This document shows positions 1-6,806 of a stretch of DNA of 7,827 nucleotides, in pieces (position 1 is the stretch's first letter; each line of letters starts with the position of its first letter). Made by a program: the position numbers and the translations under genes. Origin of the DNA: an uncultured Legionellaceae bacterium. GTDB lineage: Bacteria > Pseudomonadota > Gammaproteobacteria > Legionellales > Legionellaceae. A model generated the notes under the pieces. It was given only the letters and a program-made list of their open reading frames with translations, was not told the DNA's origin and made no database searches. The stretch lies in the NCBI GenBank assembly GCA_903887975.1, contig CAISSD010000186.1, positions 1 through 7,827 on the forward strand, read 5' to 3'.

Positions 1-690
1 AACGGTGACTGAATTAAAATAACCATTGATGGTTTTTCCCGTTCCTGTTAAATACCTAAAATCCAGCGCCAAGGAAGTACACTCATCCCAATAATAAGCC
101 GCACCAATGGTGCCTTGAAATGCAAATTGTTCATTGTTGGCTTTGGTTTTTTGTGGGGTATAAGAAATACCATTAAAATTTAAAGCCAGGGTATTTTGCA
201 CAATCTCTCCACCAACACCCAAACCCATATAAGGGATAAGATTGCGCTCATCTTCAATCGAGAATAAATCATAATAGGCATTAAACAGCAAGGCATAGGT
301 GTTGGTGGCGCCTTGGAATTGAAATCCGTTTGGACCAACGGTGCCTGCACTGAAGTATCGTTGACCAACCGTGATGCCGGCATAAGGGCTGTTGTTGAAT
401 AAAAATTCACCTTCTAGTCGGTAGTTGTCGATGCGATAACCCATTTGGCCACCAACTGCCCCCATGTAACTGTACGAAAGGCTAGAGCTTACCGTTCTTC
501 CGGTGTCGTTTAAGGGGTAGGCGGTATTGATGGCAACTTTGGGCGTATAGTTGGCACCCAAAATAGCACCAGCGTACCAGCCGGGCTCTAGATCCAGAGC
601 ATGCGTTGACATGCATGCAAAAAGAGCGGCAATCATTGCTGATTTTTGAACCATTTCTTGACCATCAAATGGCTTTGATGTGCGCCTCAT
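1..690 (-). CDS. Outer-membrane beta-barrel protein, 3' end outside window
   Basis: The reading frame is open from an ATG at 690 to the left edge (230 codons), so the C-terminus is missing. An AGGA at 697-700, 6 bases upstream, supports this start; an internal ATG at 654 would give a shorter leader. The N-terminus has a basic region, then a hydrophobic core (MIAALFACMSTHA) that looks like a Sec signal peptide cut after THA. The mature part begins LDLEPGWYAGAILG and continues with alternating aromatic/small-residue strands such as YSYMGAVGGQMGYRI, YRLEGEFLF, LIPYMGLGVGGE and FQGTIGAAYYW, ending in SLALDFRYLTG. This is the pattern of small 8-stranded barrels of the OMP_b-brl/OmpA-like/surface-antigen class, placed in the outer membrane. 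The exact subfamily and function cannot be told. It is divergent from the phospholipase gene at 841. Confidence 0.8.
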   Translation of the reverse strand, partial: MRRTSKPFDGQEMVQKSAMIAALFACMSTHALDLEPGWYAGAILGANYTPKVAINTAYPLNDTGRTVSSSLSYSYMGAVGGQMGYRIDNYRLEGEFLFNNSPYAGITVGQRYFSAGTVGPNGFQFQGATNTYALLFNAYYDLFSIEDERNLIPYMGLGVGGEIVQNTLALNFNGISYTPQKTKANNEQFAFQGTIGAAYYWDECTSLALDFRYLTGTGKTINGYFNSVTV

Positions 691-729
691 GGGGTGTCCT
701 AATATTTTTTTCTTAATTCAATTCATGTT

Positions 730-757
730 AGCGATTTGGGATAATTTTGCAAGCAAT
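730..757 (-). promoter_or_regulatory. Possible promoter of the barrel gene
   Basis: Read on the minus strand, TTGCAA is followed after 16 bases by TAACAT. Each hexamer matches the sigma-70 consensus at four of six positions, and they lie roughly 40 bases before the ATG at 690. The match is weak, and other pairs in this AT-rich spacer are possible. Confidence 0.25.
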
Positions 758-787
758 ACTTTATCATCGAGTTGGGTCTGTTTGATT

Positions 788-796
788 TGATAAAAT
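788..796 (+). promoter_or_regulatory. Possible extended -10 promoter of the phospholipase gene
   Basis: TGATAAAAT at 788-796 fits an extended -10 element (TG, one base, then TAAAAT with five of six consensus bases). No good -35 is seen 16-18 bases upstream, which is compatible with extended -10 promoters. A transcript would start near 803, leaving about 38 bases before the ATG at 841. Confidence 0.35.
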
Positions 797-840
797 CCTT
801 ATGGTAGATTGCGACAAAATTTTTGGTCATTGTGATTGTT

Positions 841-2346
841 ATGAAGCGTTTGTTATGGTTTTTGATGTTTCATTTGCATTGGGTGTCTTTGCAAAGAACG
901 CATGCTTATCGCATGCCGCTAAAGCATCAGTCTTTATTGCGACGTATGCCACAGTATGATGCATCAAATAATATTGAATATCTTGTGTTTGGTGGCGGAG
1001 GGGCGAAAGGCTTTGGTAATCCAGGGGTGTACCAGGCCTTATATGATGCAAGCATGATGGATGATGTGAAGGCGGTTTCAGGTTCATCCGTTGGCGCTTT
1101 GACGGCGGCATTAATCGCTGTTGGTATTGAGCCTGGCGATATTCGACAAGCCATCCTTGAAACAGACATCCATAGTTTGATTAATTTTATGTCGTTTGAT
1201 GGGCCCAATGTTATTCCTGGAATCACCAAATCCTTAGAACCCATGGAATTTTTTATCAATCAATTGATGTTGGAGTCAACGTATCGTTTTTTAAAAAAAC
1301 AACAGAATCCAACACCAGCGCAACGTGCCATCATGCATAAAATGATGTATGAAGAGTATGCACTAAGCTTTCGTGATCTTGATTTGTTGCACCAAGATTT
1401 TCCTAAAAAATTTAAAAAACTATATATTCCAGCGGTTGTTTTAGGAACAGGAGATATTGAGGTTTTTGATCATCGACATGATGTTTCTATTGCCAAAGCA
1501 AGTATTGCGTCAGCCGCCATGCCCATAAAATTTTCTCCAGTTAAAATTAACACAACCTATTATCTAGATGCGGGGTTGGTTAATCCTTTGCCCACGGATT
1601 TTTTTATGAATGAGCATGCAAGATCAAAAACATTGTTGTTTTTGTTTGACAATCCAGTATGGCGAGAAGTGGTGGAGCATCATACTTGTTTTGCTTGGTT
1701 GGATGCTCAAGGAGAGATGAACTTTATGGATGCTTATTATGTACCGTTAATTAATTTTTTTATGCGCGGCATCAATGTTATTGTATTTTTGGCCAAAGTG
1801 ATGCATTTTTTATGTCACTTCATCATACAGTCAAATGAAGTCGATCGCTTATTAACAGACCTTCAGGATATTCACGTACTTTTATTGAGTAAGCCATTCG
1901 ATTTTAGTCAAAAGTTTGTTGCCAATATAATTTTTGAACGTTTACGTGATGATTTTAATAATCAGACTGTGTTACTGGATTCGGGTTCTTTAAAGATCAC
2001 CAATTTTGCATTGGCAAAAAATTGTTCGGAAACACTGCAGTCCATGTATTACTTAGATACCATGGCGTTTTTGCTGAAAAACAAAAAATACAAAGGTTCT
2101 GTGTTTCAAAACGAACATGATTTATATGCGGTGTTTGAAGAGGGGGTATCATCAAGTGCGAATGCATCGTATGGTTTGATAAAAAAAGCTGTTCAAGATG
2201 ATATTCATGCCCCAGAAGCCAAGTCTTTAACGCTTGGTACAAAGAAAATTATGGATTGGCATCGGGCCTATGGATTTTTTAATGCAAGTTCTGAACAAAG
2301 GGATGCGTCGAGCAATAAAACATTATTGTTTAACCATCATAGGTGA
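841..2346 (+). CDS. Patatin-like phospholipase with long C-terminal extension
   Basis: A 501-residue serine lipid acyl hydrolase, counted from ATG 841. In-frame TTG 823 and GTG 832 lie upstream, but none of the three has a convincing Shine-Dalgarno. The patatin fold spans about residues 46-255. It has a glycine-rich oxyanion loop GGGGAKGFG (51-59), the nucleophile elbow GSSVG (81-85, GxSxG, Ser83) and the catalytic Asp in LDAG (Asp243), so the Ser-Asp dyad is complete. The first ~22 residues (MKRLLWFLMF...THA) resemble a signal peptide or hydrophobic anchor. Residues about 301-329 are strongly hydrophobic and may bind membrane. From about 260 to the end no family is recognised. Known family members cleave acyl chains from phospholipids, and many in intracellular bacteria are secreted toxins or effectors. 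Effector status here is only a possibility. The gene's 3' end overlaps nadE tail to tail. Confidence 0.88.
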   Translation: MKRLLWFLMFHLHWVSLQRTHAYRMPLKHQSLLRRMPQYDASNNIEYLVFGGGGAKGFGNPGVYQALYDASMMDDVKAVSGSSVGALTAALIAVGIEPGDIRQAILETDIHSLINFMSFDGPNVIPGITKSLEPMEFFINQLMLESTYRFLKKQQNPTPAQRAIMHKMMYEEYALSFRDLDLLHQDFPKKFKKLYIPAVVLGTGDIEVFDHRHDVSIAKASIASAAMPIKFSPVKINTTYYLDAGLVNPLPTDFFMNEHARSKTLLFLFDNPVWREVVEHHTCFAWLDAQGEMNFMDAYYVPLINFFMRGINVIVFLAKVMHFLCHFIIQSNEVDRLLTDLQDIHVLLLSKPFDFSQKFVANIIFERLRDDFNNQTVLLDSGSLKITNFALAKNCSETLQSMYYLDTMAFLLKNKKYKGSVFQNEHDLYAVFEEGVSSSANASYGLIKKAVQDDIHAPEAKSLTLGTKKIMDWHRAYGFFNASSEQRDASSNKTLLFNHHR

Positions 2347-3937
2347 TGGGGTAACGATAATCTCGCCCAAAGGCACATGGACTAATTTTAGGCCCTGGTG
2401 CGGATTGACGACGTTTGTACTCGTTGGCTTTAATAAGCTTTAAAACTTTAGTCACAACGAAGGCATCAAAGCCTTCGGCCACCATTTGTTCCACACCCCA
2501 ATGTTGCTCCATATAAAGTGTGATGATGGCATCCAGTGTTGGATAGTCGGGCAGCGTATCTTGGTCGACTTGATTGGGGGCAAGCTCTGCAGAAGGTGGT
2601 CGTGTCAGAACGCGCTCTGGGATGACGGGTTTTATGTGATTGCGAAAACGTGCAAGCCTATAAACTTCGGTTTTTAAAACATCTTTAATGGGCGCAAAGC
2701 CCCCACACATATCACCATAAAGCGTGCTGTAACCCACAGCAGTTTCACTTTTGTTGCTGGTATTGAGTAGCATAAATCCCAATTGATTGGATAAGCCCAT
2801 TAATAATGTTCCACGAATTCTTGCTTGTAAATTTTCCTCTGTCACGCCTTTTTCTGATCCGATAAAATGCGGGTTTAATGTATGGAGCATGGCTTCAAAC
2901 AAAGCTTGAATGGGAATAACACGGTGGTCCACACCCAAATCATCGGCCTGTTGCTGGGCATCAATAAGGCTTATGTCGGCCGTATGACACGAAGGCAACA
3001 TCAAGGTTCGAACCCGATTGGCGCCTAATGCATCGACGGCGATGGCAAGTGTGAGTGCTGAGTCAATGCCACCGGATAATCCCAGCAATACGCCTGGGAT
3101 GTTGTTTTTGGTGACGTATTCTTTTAAGCCAAAAACCAATGCATCGTATAAAAGTGCGTCGTCTGCTTTGGTTTGTGTGATTATCCCTTTGATATTTTGT
3201 GCATCCAGAATAATCTGTTGCAGATCTTCTTGAAATGCGGTACTTCGCGCACAAAGCTGGCCTTTGTTGTTAAAAGCCATTGATTGGCCATCAAAAATTA
3301 ACTCATCTTGTCCCCCAACTTGATTCACATAGATTAAATGCATGCCAGAACGTGCATGATGTTTTAATAATGCTTCACGACGCTTTGGTTTATTGATGTC
3401 AAAGGGCGAGGCATTTAAGATAAAAACCACATGGGCGTTGGCTTGTTTTAATTGTTCGATGGGGCCTGTTTGCCAAATGTCTTCACAAATCACAATGCCG
3501 CAGGGGATATTTTTGATGGAGACGATGCATGGTTTTTCAATGCCGGGTGTAAAGTAGCGTCGCTCATCAAACACGCCATCATTGGGAAGGTGTTGTTTGT
3601 CATAGGTAACAATGCATTGACTATTCTGAAAAATACTCGCACTGTTGTATCGTTTGCGTTGTTTCTGACGCGGGTGTCCAAGGATGACGGTGGTGTTTTG
3701 TGTTATTTTTTTGATGTGTGTTAAAGCATCTTCGATGCGCGCATTAAAATCATCTTGGAACAAGAGATCTTCAGGGGGGTAACCGCATAAGGCCAACTCA
3801 GGAAATACAATCACATCGTGATGATTTTGCTGTTCTTGAATCATATGCATTATTTTTTTTGCATTGGCCTCAATTGCCCCGACTTTGGGATTGATTTGAG
3901 CCATTAAAACCGTTAGCGTTTCTTGCATGATGAGCAT
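2330..3937 (-). CDS. nadE: Glutamine-dependent NAD+ synthetase
   Basis: A 535-residue cytoplasmic enzyme for the last step of NAD+ synthesis: it converts nicotinate adenine dinucleotide to NAD+ using ATP and ammonia from glutamine. The N-terminal nitrilase-type glutaminase domain (about 7-245) shows the Glu-Lys-Cys triad as FPELALCGYPPEDL (Glu47), YDKQHLPN (Lys114) and VICEDIW (Cys151). The C-terminal synthetase domain (about 260-535) has the ATP-pyrophosphatase loop LSGGIDSA (SGGIDS at 288-293), NTSNKSE, GD(M)CGGFAPIKD, and the terminal YKRRQSAPGPKI...FGRD...YPI signature. The length fits the ~540-residue bacterial two-domain form, as opposed to the ~275-residue ammonia-only NadE of E. coli. 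The start at 3937 is chosen for length; an ATG at 3928 is equally possible, and neither has a strong Shine-Dalgarno. A TATAAT lies just upstream. Confidence 0.97.
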   Translation of the reverse strand: MLIMQETLTVLMAQINPKVGAIEANAKKIMHMIQEQQNHHDVIVFPELALCGYPPEDLLFQDDFNARIEDALTHIKKITQNTTVILGHPRQKQRKRYNSASIFQNSQCIVTYDKQHLPNDGVFDERRYFTPGIEKPCIVSIKNIPCGIVICEDIWQTGPIEQLKQANAHVVFILNASPFDINKPKRREALLKHHARSGMHLIYVNQVGGQDELIFDGQSMAFNNKGQLCARSTAFQEDLQQIILDAQNIKGIITQTKADDALLYDALVFGLKEYVTKNNIPGVLLGLSGGIDSALTLAIAVDALGANRVRTLMLPSCHTADISLIDAQQQADDLGVDHRVIPIQALFEAMLHTLNPHFIGSEKGVTEENLQARIRGTLLMGLSNQLGFMLLNTSNKSETAVGYSTLYGDMCGGFAPIKDVLKTEVYRLARFRNHIKPVIPERVLTRPPSAELAPNQVDQDTLPDYPTLDAIITLYMEQHWGVEQMVAEGFDAFVVTKVLKLIKANEYKRRQSAPGPKISPCAFGRDYRYPITYDG

Positions 3938-3957
3938 CTTTAGGATGGATAAAAATC

Positions 3958-3987
3958 ATTATATCACATGCCGAAAGGCTTTTTTAA
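3958..3987 (-). promoter_or_regulatory. Likely nadE promoter
   Basis: On the minus strand a perfect TATAAT (3963-3958) is preceded, after 18 bases, by TTAAAA (3987-3982), which matches TTGACA at four of six positions. A transcript starting near 3951 would have a leader of only about 14 bases to ATG 3937, or 23 to ATG 3928. The -10 box lies across the stop codon of the efflux-gene relic, so the promoter sits in the remains of the former upstream gene. Confidence 0.5.
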
Positions 3988-4090
3988 TCTGCCAACCACC
4001 ACCCAATGCTTTGATTAAATAAATAGTCTAGATAACGCCAAACGAACCAGCCACATAGCATCCTGTTTATGAGATAGTGATTAAAAATGA
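3959..4090 (-). pseudogene. Relic of a NodT/TolC-family outer-membrane efflux gene (C-terminal end)
   Basis: On the minus strand, the frame ending at the TAA at 3961-3959 reads TIYLIKALGGGWQIKKAFRHVI. The stretch L-x-KALGGGWQ is the characteristic C-terminal ending of NodT-family outer-membrane lipoproteins of RND efflux pumps. The frame is closed upstream by TAG (4030-4028). In the neighbouring frame the preceding bases read MWLVRLALSRLF, which would join plausibly to IKALGGGWQ through a frameshift. No larger ORF, no barrel or helical-domain coding and no start remain, so this looks like the last ~25-35 codons of a deleted gene that once lay upstream of nadE. The upstream limit at 4090 is arbitrary. 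The call rests on one short motif. Confidence 0.5.
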
Positions 4091-4141
4091 TTTGACAGCG
4101 ATTTTTTGTTTTGTACACCATTAAAATTTAGGATTTCTTGT

Positions 4142-4171
4142 TTGGGAGCGGTTCTGGGTGTAAGCTATATA
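4142..4171 (+). promoter_or_regulatory. Possible promoter of the HEPN/MNT pair
   Basis: TTGGGA (4142-4147) and TATATA (4166-4171) are 18 bases apart and end about 27 bases before the HEPN start. Both hexamers match sigma-70 only partly. A perfect TTGACA at 4092-4097 lacks a -10 at proper spacing. Apart from the nadE promoter and the efflux-gene relic, nothing else is evident in 3938-4198. Confidence 0.3.
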
Positions 4172-4198
4172 AAACAACTCTTGGAAGTTTTTTGATTG

Positions 4199-4618
4199 AT
4201 GAATTTGAGTATTAAGCCTTTGCAGGCAGCATTTTTAAGTTTGTCTAAAGCGATGAATAGGGCTAAGCTTAATCCACTTGATCTGGAAGTGCGTGATGGA
4301 TGTATTCAGCGATTTGAATACACTTATGAATTGAGCATTAAATTAATCAAACGTTATCTTGAGTTGGAAATGCCTTTGTCAACAGCTATTGATCAACTTA
4401 ATTTTCGTGATTTAATCCGTATGGCTTTTGAGGTTGGTTTGATTGATGAAGTCATCTGTTGGTTTGATTTTAGGGAAGCACGCAATCAGACCAGCCACGC
4501 TTACGATGAACGTAAAGCCCAAGCCGTGTTTGATATAATACCAATATTCATACAAAGTGCCCAATTTCTTTTGAATCAATTTGATGCACGACTTGAGTCT
4601 AATCATGATTCAACTTGA
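4199..4618 (+). CDS. HEPN-domain toxin, HI0074 family (nucleotidyltransferase substrate-binding type)
   Basis: A 139-residue, all-helical cytoplasmic protein. ATG 4199 is preferred; TTG 4196 is in frame one codon earlier, and GGAAG at 4183-4187 could serve either. The N-terminal helices carry IQRFEYTYELSIKLIKRYLE, typical of the HI0074 group. The HEPN active site is REARNQTSHAY, with R95-x4-H100-x-Y102 (RX4HXY). In characterised HEPN/MNT toxin-antitoxin systems the Arg and His are the RNase centre, and the Tyr of this motif is the residue AMPylated by the partner antitoxin. All three are present, so the toxin looks intact. The gene overlaps the nucleotidyltransferase gene by 14 bases, so the two should be translated together. 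It could instead be described only as the substrate-binding subunit of a HI0073/HI0074-like nucleotidyltransferase; RNase activity is inferred from family. Confidence 0.88.
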   Translation: MNLSIKPLQAAFLSLSKAMNRAKLNPLDLEVRDGCIQRFEYTYELSIKLIKRYLELEMPLSTAIDQLNFRDLIRMAFEVGLIDEVICWFDFREARNQTSHAYDERKAQAVFDIIPIFIQSAQFLLNQFDARLESNHDST

Positions 4619-4895
4619 GCCTTCTGAACTGGCGATAATTAAAACTATTGTAAAGCAATATCTTCCTGGAAAAGAGATTTGTATTTTTGGTTCTCGAACA
4701 ACGAGTACATATAAGCCATATTCGGATGTTGATTTGTGTGTTATGGGTGAAGAACCATTAACATTAAGGCAAATGGCGGAATTACGAGAGGCTTTTTCTG
4801 AATCGCGTTTGTCCATGCGGGTTGATGTGGTTGATTGGGCTAGTACAACATCTGAATTTAGAAGCATTATTCAATCACAAGCTGTGAAAATCTAA
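4605..4895 (+). CDS. MNT-domain nucleotidyltransferase, probable antitoxin (MntA/HI0073-like)
   Basis: A minimal nucleotidyltransferase of 96 residues from ATG 4605. TTG 4581 and ATG 4584 are in frame upstream, but they would overlap the HEPN gene further and add residues not typical of the family. The pol-beta-like signature is complete: IFGSRTTSTYKPYSDVDLCV gives GS (29-30), ten residues, then DxD (Asp41, Asp43). A third acidic metal ligand is probable at Asp74 in MRVDVVDW. In MntA/HepT systems this enzyme transfers AMP from ATP to a tyrosine of the HEPN toxin and so neutralises it. With the catalytic residues present, the same is expected here. The order is toxin first, antitoxin second, with translational overlap; tldD follows 58 bases downstream on the same strand. 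Confidence 0.88.
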   Translation: MIQLEPSELAIIKTIVKQYLPGKEICIFGSRTTSTYKPYSDVDLCVMGEEPLTLRQMAELREAFSESRLSMRVDVVDWASTTSEFRSIIQSQAVKI

Positions 4896-4953
4896 TTGCT
4901 TCAAAAGATGAGTTTTGATACTTTGATGTTCAATAAAGTTTTGGGGTTGATGC

Positions 4954-6396
4954 ATGAGTTCAGTGGCGTTTGATATTGCTGAAGATCTATTAATAAAATC
5001 TTCGGGTTTAAATGAATCAAAATTACAATCTTTGATGAAACGCATGACCACGCGTCATGTGGATGATGCTGATCTTTATTTTCAAAGCAGTGCTTATGAG
5101 TCGTGGTATCTTGAAGATGGTGCGGTTAAAAGTGGTCGTTATGCACTGGATCGCGGTGTTGGTCTGCGCGTGGTTTCGGGTGAGAAAACTGGTTATGCTT
5201 ATTGTGATGATATCGAATGGTCCGCGATGGAGCGTGCGGCACAGGTTGCCACATCCATTGCGCATGTTGGTTCAATCAATCAATCTGCCATTAAAATGAA
5301 ACGCTCTATTCCAGCCTTATACGCACCACTAAACCCCATTGATGGCATGAGTAAATTGGATAAAATTGCGTTACTTCAATCGGTGGATAAAGCCGCGCGT
5401 CTTTTGGATCCTCGCGTGGTGCAGGTTCATGCATCGTTGAGTGGCTGTTATGAGGTGATTTATATTGCCGGACTTCATGGATTACGCGTGGCTGATGTCA
5501 GGCCTTTGGTACGCATGGATGTGACCGTGATGGTCGAGTCTAAAGGCAGACGAGAAAGTGCGCATGTCGGTGGCGGAGGGCGTTGTGGCTATGAGTTTTT
5601 TTTGATGCAAGATAAGGCCTTGGGTTTGGCTCAAGAAGCCGTGCGACAAGCTTTGGTGAATTTAGAGGCCATTGATGCCCCAGCAGGACTTATGCCTGTG
5701 GTTTTGGGCCCTGGTTGGCCTGCGGTCTTGCTTCATGAAGCGGTGGGTCATGGCTTGGAGGGCGATGCCAATCGAAAGGGTGTGTCCACTTTTTCAGGAT
5801 GTTTGGGTCAACAGGTGGCCTCAAAAGGCGTAAATGTGGTTGATGATGGGACATTAATCAGTCGACGAGGCTCTTTAACGATTGATGATGAAGGAACACC
5901 GACCGCGTGCACGAGCCTGATTGAAGATGGAATATTGGTGAATTACATGCAAGACAAGCTTAATGCAAAATTAATGGGCATGAAGTCCACGGGAAATTGT
6001 CGACGTGAATCGTATGCGCATGTTCCCATGCCAAGAATGACCAATACCTATATGCTGGCCGGGTCTTATGCACCAGAAGAAATCATTCAATCGGTAAAAC
6101 GCGGTATTTATGCGGTTAATTTTGGTGGTGGGCAAGTGGACATTACCTCAGGGCAATTTGTTTTTTCTGCAAGTGAGGCGTACTTGATTGAAAATGGTCG
6201 TGTCATGCAACCCATTAAGGGCGCGACTTTAATTGGCAATGGTCCAGACATCATGAAGAAAATTAGCATGGTGGGGAATAATTTGGCGTTTGATGAAGGG
6301 GTTGGGATTTGTGGTAAAGAAGGTCAATCGGTGCCGGTAGGCGTTGGCCAACCGACGTTGAAAATTGAGGCCATGACCGTGGGTGGAACGCGTTAG
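4954..6396 (+). CDS. tldD: Metalloprotease subunit TldD
   Basis: A 480-residue protein, close to the ~481 residues of E. coli TldD. TldD pairs with TldE (PmbA) to form a cytoplasmic zinc protease that degrades unfolded peptides. In E. coli it matures microcin B17 and has been linked to turnover of the CcdA antitoxin. The zinc motif HEAVGH (261-266, HExxxH) is intact. The late cysteine in GICGKEGQSVPVG (Cys453) corresponds to the third ligand position. Also conserved are LEGDANRKG, SLTIDDEGTP, RRESYAH(V)PMPRMTNTY, NFGGGQVDITSG and KGATLIGNGPD. ATG 4954 has GGGG at 4943-4946 as ribosome-binding site; an overlapping out-of-frame ATG lies at 4950. No strong promoter is seen in the 58-base gap, so read-through from the HEPN/MNT genes is possible. 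No tldE/pmbA is present in the window. Confidence 0.97.
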   Translation: MSSVAFDIAEDLLIKSSGLNESKLQSLMKRMTTRHVDDADLYFQSSAYESWYLEDGAVKSGRYALDRGVGLRVVSGEKTGYAYCDDIEWSAMERAAQVATSIAHVGSINQSAIKMKRSIPALYAPLNPIDGMSKLDKIALLQSVDKAARLLDPRVVQVHASLSGCYEVIYIAGLHGLRVADVRPLVRMDVTVMVESKGRRESAHVGGGGRCGYEFFLMQDKALGLAQEAVRQALVNLEAIDAPAGLMPVVLGPGWPAVLLHEAVGHGLEGDANRKGVSTFSGCLGQQVASKGVNVVDDGTLISRRGSLTIDDEGTPTACTSLIEDGILVNYMQDKLNAKLMGMKSTGNCRRESYAHVPMPRMTNTYMLAGSYAPEEIIQSVKRGIYAVNFGGGQVDITSGQFVFSASEAYLIENGRVMQPIKGATLIGNGPDIMKKISMVGNNLAFDEGVGICGKEGQSVPVGVGQPTLKIEAMTVGGTR

Positions 6397-6400
6397 TTGT

Positions 6401-6805
6401 TTAATGCACCCAAATCTCTTTAAGCTGGTTGGGGTGATTTCGCAAAACCTTGAGCAACAAACTAAGCGACCTTGGCACAGGTAATTTACCTTTTTCATAA
6501 CGATTAAATGCATTGACACCACCACCGAATATGGTGGCCGCTTGCTTTTGAGTTAATTTTAATTTAATTCGAACCTGCTTAATTTCTTCTGGGGTTAACA
6601 GTCCTTCAATGCGTGCTTTCTCTGCCATGATTAATGGCATAACAGCACGGCTGTCTTTCCCCTCAATAACCCCTTCGCCGCAAGCATCACACCAAAGTGC
6701 AGGTTGATTAATGATGAATTCAATGTTTTTATAGGCGTAGGTCATGGGCTGGATTTTATGTTCTTGTTCGAATTCTCCACATAATGGGCATTGTTGTTTG
6801 GTCAT
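6401..6805 (-). CDS. mqsA: MqsA-family antitoxin (zinc finger plus HTH)
   Basis: A 134-residue type II antitoxin and transcriptional repressor, close in length to E. coli MqsA (131). The N-terminal domain binds zinc through two CxxC pairs: CPLC (Cys6, Cys9) and CDAC (Cys39, Cys42). In the family this part binds the MqsR toxin. The C-terminal Xre-type HTH (about 71-134) includes LTQKQAATIFGGGVNAFNRY, nearly the same as E. coli FGGGVNAFSRYEKG. The two DNA-contacting residues of E. coli MqsA (Asn97, Arg101) appear as Asn98 and Arg102. A strong AAGGAG Shine-Dalgarno lies 7 bases before the ATG. The gene is expected to be autorepressed through the two palindromes at 6958-7005. Its toxin partner directly upstream is a broken remnant, so this is an orphan antitoxin. 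It is convergent with tldD, with a 4-base gap. Confidence 0.95.
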   Translation of the reverse strand: MTKQQCPLCGEFEQEHKIQPMTYAYKNIEFIINQPALWCDACGEGVIEGKDSRAVMPLIMAEKARIEGLLTPEEIKQVRIKLKLTQKQAATIFGGGVNAFNRYEKGKLPVPRSLSLLLKVLRNHPNQLKEIWVH

Positions 6806-6806
6806 A

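Noticed and set aside
708..730. CTTAAT-like direct motifs reminiscent of PmrA-type boxes of Legionellales
   Set aside because: The repeat spacing and second half-site do not fit, and such AT-rich hexamers are common by chance.
823..840. TTG/GTG starts extending the phospholipase N-terminus
   Set aside because: There is no better Shine-Dalgarno than for ATG 841, and starting at 841 puts the basic residues directly before the hydrophobic leader, as in a signal peptide.
3452..3724. Plus-strand 90-codon open frame inside nadE
   Set aside because: It is antisense to well-conserved nadE coding sequence, has no recognisable protein features and no ribosome-binding site.
3969..3986. GCC-GAAA-GGC followed by TTTTTT, resembling a plus-strand terminator
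   Set aside because: The stem is only three base pairs and cannot be extended, and no plus-strand gene ends nearby.
4092..4097. Perfect TTGACA upstream of the HEPN gene
   Set aside because: No acceptable -10 hexamer lies 16-18 bases downstream, so it was not called as a promoter.
4901..4918. TCAAAA/TTTTGA inverted repeat after the MNT gene
   Set aside because: It is AT-rich with a six-base stem and no T-run, so it is not a convincing terminator between the MNT gene and tldD.
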